A stretch of 64,000 nt of DNA from Valencia hispanica (Eukaryota; Chordata; Actinopteri; Cyprinodontiformes; Valenciidae): NCBI GenBank assembly GCA_963556495.2, contig OY747715.1, positions 1,091,739 through 1,155,738 of the forward strand, read 5' to 3'. The stretch's first letter is position 1. Each line of letters opens with the position of its first letter. The notes below the pieces were generated by a model. The model saw only the letters and a program-made list of their open reading frames with translations, was not told where the DNA came from and did no database searches. Below, piece after piece: positions 58,801 to 64,000 of the stretch. Both the position numbers and the translations under genes were made by a program.

Positions 58801-59710
58801 GTTAGAGGCCATTTGTCATGCCAGATGTTACAATGACTGGTGTGACAAATTATGTTTGATCTACAGATTGATCCAGTTTGCCTAAAGCTTAAAAAAAATA
58901 ACCCGTATAGGATCAGATAAGAACCTCAGTTTCTCCCTATATCATTTAAGGTGGTCTGGGTTTGGTTCCCAAATATAACCGATACCTGGCCAGAGATTCC
59001 TCAACAAACGACAGCTTCACGTCAAATCCTGAGATGAGGAAGAGGAAACAATTAGAGTTATGAGTATGAATGTGTGAGACTTTGGCTGATGTGACAAACC
59101 GACACTCTTGATATGTCAAACCTGGCCTCAGGTACGTGCGTGCCGCAACCTCCAGGGACCTGTGGGTTAAATGAGGTAGAAGGCTTCCCAGCACATGATG
59201 GAAGCATGGCAGGTTGTGGGCATGAAGGCTCTGTAAGAGAAGCTTCTCTGTTTCGTTGCGGGAACCTTAAAGAACCACGTAGATAAATAAAACATGTTAG
59301 CATCAATCAGTAGTGTTATAATCCAGTTTGCATCTTTAAAATGAAACCGATGAACCTAAGGTGAGTTGAGCGAGGGCGAAAGCCAGGCTGAGAGGGGAGA
59401 GGATGACATTCGGCTGCTGGGGGCTGATAGGAAGCTTCTCCAGGATCTTCAACCCCAACTGCTCTATAGCGCCCCCTATCGCCCTGTGTTCCTCATGGCT
59501 GAATGTCCTTCCACAGTTACTGACGTTTCTCTCCTCTACTTCATCTGTGATCAGAGAGACTTCAGGAGCTGCTGTGGTAGGCTCTTCCTGAACAGACAAA
59601 CAGGGTTCAGACACATGGACCACCAGAGGTTAATGAGAGATGGCGAGTCTCCTTACGGTCAGTCCCAGACGACTGAGGCACAGCAGCAGCAGCAGAAGAC
59701 ACAGCTTCAT
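55835..59710 (-). CDS. serpinf2: Alpha-2-antiplasmin (serpin F2), eight coding exons
   Basis: Coding exons on the minus strand: 59710-59657, 59587-59356, 59265-59122, 59028-58986, 58649-58504, 58327-58185, 58087-57892, 56343-55835; 1467 nt, 488 residues, all phases agree. The signal peptide starts MKLCLLLLLLCLSRLGLT. The serpin core has NVILSPLSLAFALAQLTLG and LMLINGVYFKGEW. Cys in NCGRTFS and in LPCFHHV match the human disulfide pair. The reactive loop EEGVEASATTVVTAMRSIS has the inhibitory hinge, and the Arg near residue 368 aligns with the human P1 Arg. P1' is Ser instead of Met, and the loop after it is one residue shorter. The family inhibits plasmin in plasma. The C-terminal tail (about 88 residues, Asn/Asp/Pro-rich) is longer than in human and ends in Ala, not Lys. 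A 3' poly(A) signal may be at 55415-55410. Confidence 0.95.
56575..57405 (-). mobile_element. Tc1-like relic in serpinf2 intron 7
   Basis: Reverse-strand order of phrases (AGTACTGGACCATGGA, the ACATGATGTAAAAG-type block, TTTCTATCAGAATCAACA) follows a Tc1-like transposase gene read backwards. Same family as the nest host at 38757-44243. No intact frame. Confidence 0.7.
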
Positions 59711-59761
59711 TTCTAGAGGGCGAGCCTGGAAACAGAGACACCAACAATCATGCAGCAAGAG

Positions 59762-60320
59762 AAAGCCGAATTATTGCCTTAGTCCGACTGAAATTGGACG
59801 TTTGAATTGCATTTATACACCTTTGTCTGACTGGAGTCAAACCGAACTAGAGTTAGAGTAATCGAGCTAAGGCACCCAGATAATGTGATTAGAAAATCGA
59901 ATTTATCTACATACAAGCCGCCTCAGCAGAGTTTTTTTACGTGAAGCGACGAGACCACAGAAGCGTGAGTAACAACACAGCAGCAACGAGTGTAACACAA
60001 TCAAACAGTGCAGTATTTACTAAATGTACTTTGCTGCAGCGTCGTTGTCGTCCATTTCTTCACTCATTGTTCATATTATGCTTTTGCTCTGTCTGCTGTC
60101 AGCATTTGTTTACTGTGTGTGTGACTCTCTGGGCCAGCCGGAAAAATCCAACGTGAAAGGACAAATGTCGCCACCTAGCATCGCTGTGGCAATCGCAATT
60201 TTTTTCAATAATTCGATTTTCTGAGTGACATGTAAACTGGGATAAAGGCTTCCATTCTGGGTAAGCTATTAGTCCGATTTTTGCCAATAGCTCGATTTAG
60301 ATGTGCATTTAAACGTACTG
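59762..60320. mobile_element. Probable MITE just upstream of serpinf2
   Basis: Inverted-style phrases at the ends (CCTTAGTCCGACTG, ATCGAGCTAAGG on the left; TTAGTCCGATTTTTGCC, ATAGCTCGAT on the right) with no gene inside. It begins 37 bp above the acceptor of the serpinf2 start exon, so it occupies intron 1 or the promoter. Confidence 0.45.
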
Positions 60321-63024
60321 AATGACTGAACATCGCTCCTGACCACAGCAGCAGGGAAGAGATTTTTTTCTTAAAGCAGCTTTCAGATTCCTTTAGGATG
60401 TATTGTAATTATTTATTATCGTTTAGCTGTCAAACTTTGATTGATTGATTGATTGATTATGCCCACAGAGCGACACTAAGTGTTCATTTCTATTCATTTA
60501 GCTGATTTTAGCTTCCAGCAAATAAATACCCCAAATTCAGTTTCTCATAATATTAGAAGATTACACCGGACCAATAGGAAACATCGTTAATACTTTAATT
60601 CAGGGATATTAAAATGTTTAAAGCATGTACTGTTCTGTCTCAGCACACGTGAACTAGACCCGTCCAGCATGTGTTAATGGCAGGAGATGATGTAGTGCAC
60701 TCATCATCGAGGTCATTTCCTGTTTGTACAGTAAATCCTCCAAACAGTTGGTTGCTACATCACATGCTCCAGTTGGGAGTTGGTTTACCTCCATGAGACA
60801 ATTTATTCCTCACCTGGCATCTCAGATGAGATCAACCCACCTGTGCTGTCTCAGCCTTTTCTCAAAACACAAAGAACTGGTAAAAATACATCAGAATCCC
60901 TCCTTATGGCGACTTCAGGAGTGGCTTAACACAAGGAACGGCCCAGCTATAGCTCATGTTCCAGATCCATCTGAACAGGCTTTGCTTCACATTCCTCTCA
61001 CATCTCAAGTTTTTTCTGTGCACCTTTTTCCTTCCACTCTACTTTTCTTTCACATACTTGGATAAAGCACTCAATGAACAGCTAGCCTCTCACAACGAAG
61101 GGTTTACCTTCGTTGTGACTGTCTGCTGGACAGCTGTCAGGTCGGCAGTCTTCTCCGGAACACGGTCCTAGTAGAATCATTTTTATTGGTCGGATGTATT
61201 GGGAAAAAAAACAAAAAAAAACAAAACAAAATACTGTATTTTGGGTTATCAGCTGTAAACTATTAGCATCAAAATGAACAGAAGTAAACTGTTCATTATA
61301 TCAGGGTGTGTAATGATTATGTAAGAATGAGAACCTCCAGGTTGAAGGTTTTGGGTCCACCTCCTCTCCTCTGTCGTGTCATCTATGAGATTTTAGAACA
61401 ACCAGAAGGTTTCCAAACATCCTGTTTTACACCAAAGCGTTTATCAAACTGACCAACAGCATTCAGAATCACTGATTGCGTAAATGTCCATTTATTCCAC
61501 AGCCTAGACGACTCAGTCCAGGCTGGATGGTTCAGATATGGCTGCTGTGTTTACCATGAGACTAAAGGTTACTGTTTCAGAACCTTTTTTGGCTGGATAA
61601 ACACAACGCAGAAAACACTGAACTGAGCACAAACACACAAACACTTTATAACAGTTATGGTTACGGTTCACTGCAACAGTCATAATCTGCTCCCACAGCT
61701 CTGTGGATGTTCCACTGTGGCTAAACTTATAAAACTCACCATAAACCCTTAGAAACAAGACTTTACTAAAGCAACACATTTCTCCTCTAACCCAATCAGA
61801 CAAAGTTCTGATGAAATAAAAGTTGATCCAAACTCACCTGTTTGAGAGGAGGAGATGAAAAACAGAGAATAATAAAAGTAAATCCAGAAGTGGTCAACTT
61901 TCTGCAGGCTGTTCAGCGTAGTGGACCCTACAACTGCCACCCACATGTTAGTGGGTTAATCATCAACCCTGACCGGATTGTTGCTGAGCCTGTGTTCACT
62001 GCTATACGTTCAAATCAAATGACATTAAAGTTCAAAATCTGGTTTACCAAGATTCAACAATCTACAGGAAGAAACCAGATCTAATTTAATCCATTAATTT
62101 GTCTTTGCTGTGACAGATCCTTTATGGTAATCAGTCAAAATACAACTCTGAACTCTTTAGGTTTAACAACTTCAGCCTGGTGGGAACCTTCATCATAAAC
62201 TGATGATTAATAACACAATATTAGAGTGGGAAAATATCTTAATAATAAAAACAGAGGCAAAAATAACTAAGAACACAGTTTGCTTATATTTATAGCCAAA
62301 CATGAGATTAAAAATAAGAAAGGTTTTAAAAAATAAAAATAAAAAAAACATCAAAAATATTGTTTTAAAAGTAAATCACAAACCTGAGCAATCAGAAGTC
62401 AGATCAGGGAATCAGGTCCCAGTAACAAGTCAGAAAACCAGTCAGACTCCACTTAGCAACCAGGCCAATTATTTGATTCTCTGGATGTTTTGTATTCAAA
62501 CAACAACATTTAGTATTGTTACTAACACAGGTTGAACAGCCCATAGTGTGGAACTGATTTAATGATACAAACTGTGGAAAAATTAGTTTTTTTTTTCTCT
62601 CATCATGTTCAGATGTGCAGCAGTGATGGTGTGTTTAAAGGCAACCAGCTGATTATCCATGATGGGAATTCAACTTTAGAGACGGTTTGTTGCCTGGGAA
62701 GAGGCCAGAACTTCCATATAAAGATAGAAAGTTCCAGCTTTAATAACAGGCTAAGCTAAGCATGCTAGCTAAGCTAAAACCCTGAACAGCTAAACATTGT
62801 TAGGAAATGTAGATGCTAACAATAAACAGCTGAAATCTTTTCAAAAGTAGAGTTGCTTGCGGCATGAGAGTTTTCTAAATACCACGAACTTTAAAAGCAG
62901 AGAGAAAAAGTAAAGACAAGTTTAGTTTAAGAAAAACCAACAATGCTGAACAACAATTTTTTTTTTTTTTAATTAACATTTAGAACAAAGTCTAGATTTT
63001 TTTTAAATCAAAAGACAAACAGCA
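60321..63024. other. Flank upstream of serpinf2
   Basis: No gene recognised. (TTGA)5 lies at 60438-60457. The 113-codon frame at 60724-61065 has no family motif. A TCACAACGAAGGGTTTACCT-type short palindrome lies at about 61089-61118. Confidence 0.4.
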
Positions 63025-63708
63025 TGTCGTGTTTGTCGGATAAAAGGGACCCAAAGGCAGCAACAATGAAACTTTAATGATTTAATAATAAACAAAAACA
63101 AGGAACAAAAACTTACAGAACCCGGAGAACCAAAAATGCAGAGATGAGGAAGGAAAACCAGGAACTGGGCAGGAAACAGAAACAGACAGGGAAAGAATGA
63201 CGACGGACCAGCAACTAGTGACTGAATGAGAGAAGAATTTATACTGGGGAGGAAGTGAGAGGAGACCAGTGACCAATTAGGGGAATCAGATGCAGGTGAG
63301 AGGGAGAGAGCAGGTGGAAACAATCATCTGGGAAAGAGAAGTAGAATGGTAGGGAGACAGAAACTCTTAACTAAGATAATAAGTCTAGGAAGGGGACCTA
63401 AGGAAACACTAGAGAGCAGAAGGAAGAAATAAATTAGGAAACTATCTAGAGGGAATAAACTAATGAAACAAATGAGGACACAAACAAAAAGGTGAAAATG
63501 TCTAAGAGCAAGAAGAAGAAACAGAAACAAGGAAGTGCCAGAAGAAACTAATAAAGACAAGGAATAATCTAACATGAAAAGACTAGATAAGGAAAAGAAC
63601 TAAGTTTAAACACAAACAGGAAGGAACAAAACAAGAGAGCAGCTTAGGGTACAGAGGGGAAGGAAATTAAGTGGAAGGAAAACAAAGCAAAATCCACAGA
63701 ACCTGACA
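63025..63708 (-). mobile_element. Solo-LTR-like block (684 bp)
   Basis: On the minus strand it begins TGTCAGGTTCTG and ends ACACGACA, the TG...CA form of an LTR. A TATA-like CCCAGTATAAATTCTT lies in the middle. No polymerase or gag-like frame flanks it. No matching target duplication was found, so the ends are provisional. Confidence 0.55.
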
Positions 63709-63748
63709 CTTTGCTGTGTCAGGTTCTGAGTCTAAACACAACGCAGAC

Positions 63749-63806
63749 AAAAGATTTTAAACTGAAAACTGAGCTTTGCTGCTCAGTTTTCAGTTTAAAA
63801 TCTTTT
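63749..63806. repeat. 26-bp perfect inverted repeat (hairpin)
   Basis: Arms 63749-63774 and 63781-63806 are exact reverse complements around the loop TTTGCT. Position is just outside the LTR-like block. Function unknown; it may be a MITE end or a hairpin byproduct of repair. Confidence 0.9.
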
Positions 63807-64000
63807 TAAATCATTTTAAAACCAAAGTTTTTTAGAAAGAGGCTATATTTTTAAAGGTTATAGAAACCGGGAGTAAAGTCTGACAACAAAATGTATTTAA
63901 AGGGTCTTCAGATTGTCTTTATATATACCTTTCTAAAAAATGTCCACTAATAAAAGAGATGAATGAACACAGAAGCAGGAGGGTAAACACGACCTTATTC

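Noticed and set aside
60724..61065. 113-codon plus-strand frame upstream of serpinf2
   Set aside because: No recognisable domain or signal, and no splice partners. A gene remnant cannot be excluded, but I see no support.
1..64000. CRISPR array, bacterial operon or plasmid origin
   Set aside because: No regularly spaced repeats of that type; spliced vertebrate genes throughout.

Overview
The window reads as nuclear DNA of a teleost fish. The genes have GT-AG introns, and most of the intron and spacer sequence is fish-type transposable elements (Tc1-like, CR1/L2/Rex1-type LINEs, Harbinger-, hAT- and P-like elements, MITEs). A percomorph such as a killifish or livebearer is only a guess. No database search was possible, so family names come from recognised protein motifs, splice sites and repeat structure.

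Three host genes can be fully assembled. slco2b1 (plus strand, 1798-28543) has 14 coding exons and encodes a 651-residue organic anion transporter of the SLCO2B1 type. serpinf1 (minus strand, 46071-35667) has seven coding exons and encodes a 405-residue PEDF; a CpG-rich non-coding first exon probably ends at 48396. serpinf2 (minus strand, 59710-55835) has eight coding exons and encodes a 488-residue alpha-2-antiplasmin. The summed exon lengths (1956, 1218 and 1467 nt) are all divisible by three and every junction keeps phase. serpinf2 lies directly upstream of serpinf1 on the same strand, the order known in mammals. The slco2b1 neighbour is not the mammalian arrangement.

Layout: 1-1104 Rex1-type LINE; 1760-29361 slco2b1, whose introns hold several LINE fragments, Tc1-like relics and MITEs; 29362-35465 spacer with a palindromic MITE and LINE fragments; 35466-48520 serpinf1, whose third intron holds a five-element nest of transposons; 48524-53146 a 4.6-kb transposon with about 271-bp terminal inverted repeats and an 11-bp direct repeat on each side, inserted at the 5' edge of serpinf1; 53158-55409 spacer; 55410-59725 serpinf2; 59726-64000 MITE, unidentified spacer and a solo-LTR-like block.

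The most interesting item is the 48524-53146 element. It resembles a Mutator-like (MULE/NOF-type) transposon and encodes the C-terminal part of a transposase continued, after one frameshift, by a domain resembling a ubiquitin-specific protease (peptidase C19), with a clear His-box region but no Cys at the expected nucleophile position. Each terminal repeat holds two copies of a 68-bp module and an outward-facing TATA-like sequence, one of which points at serpinf1.
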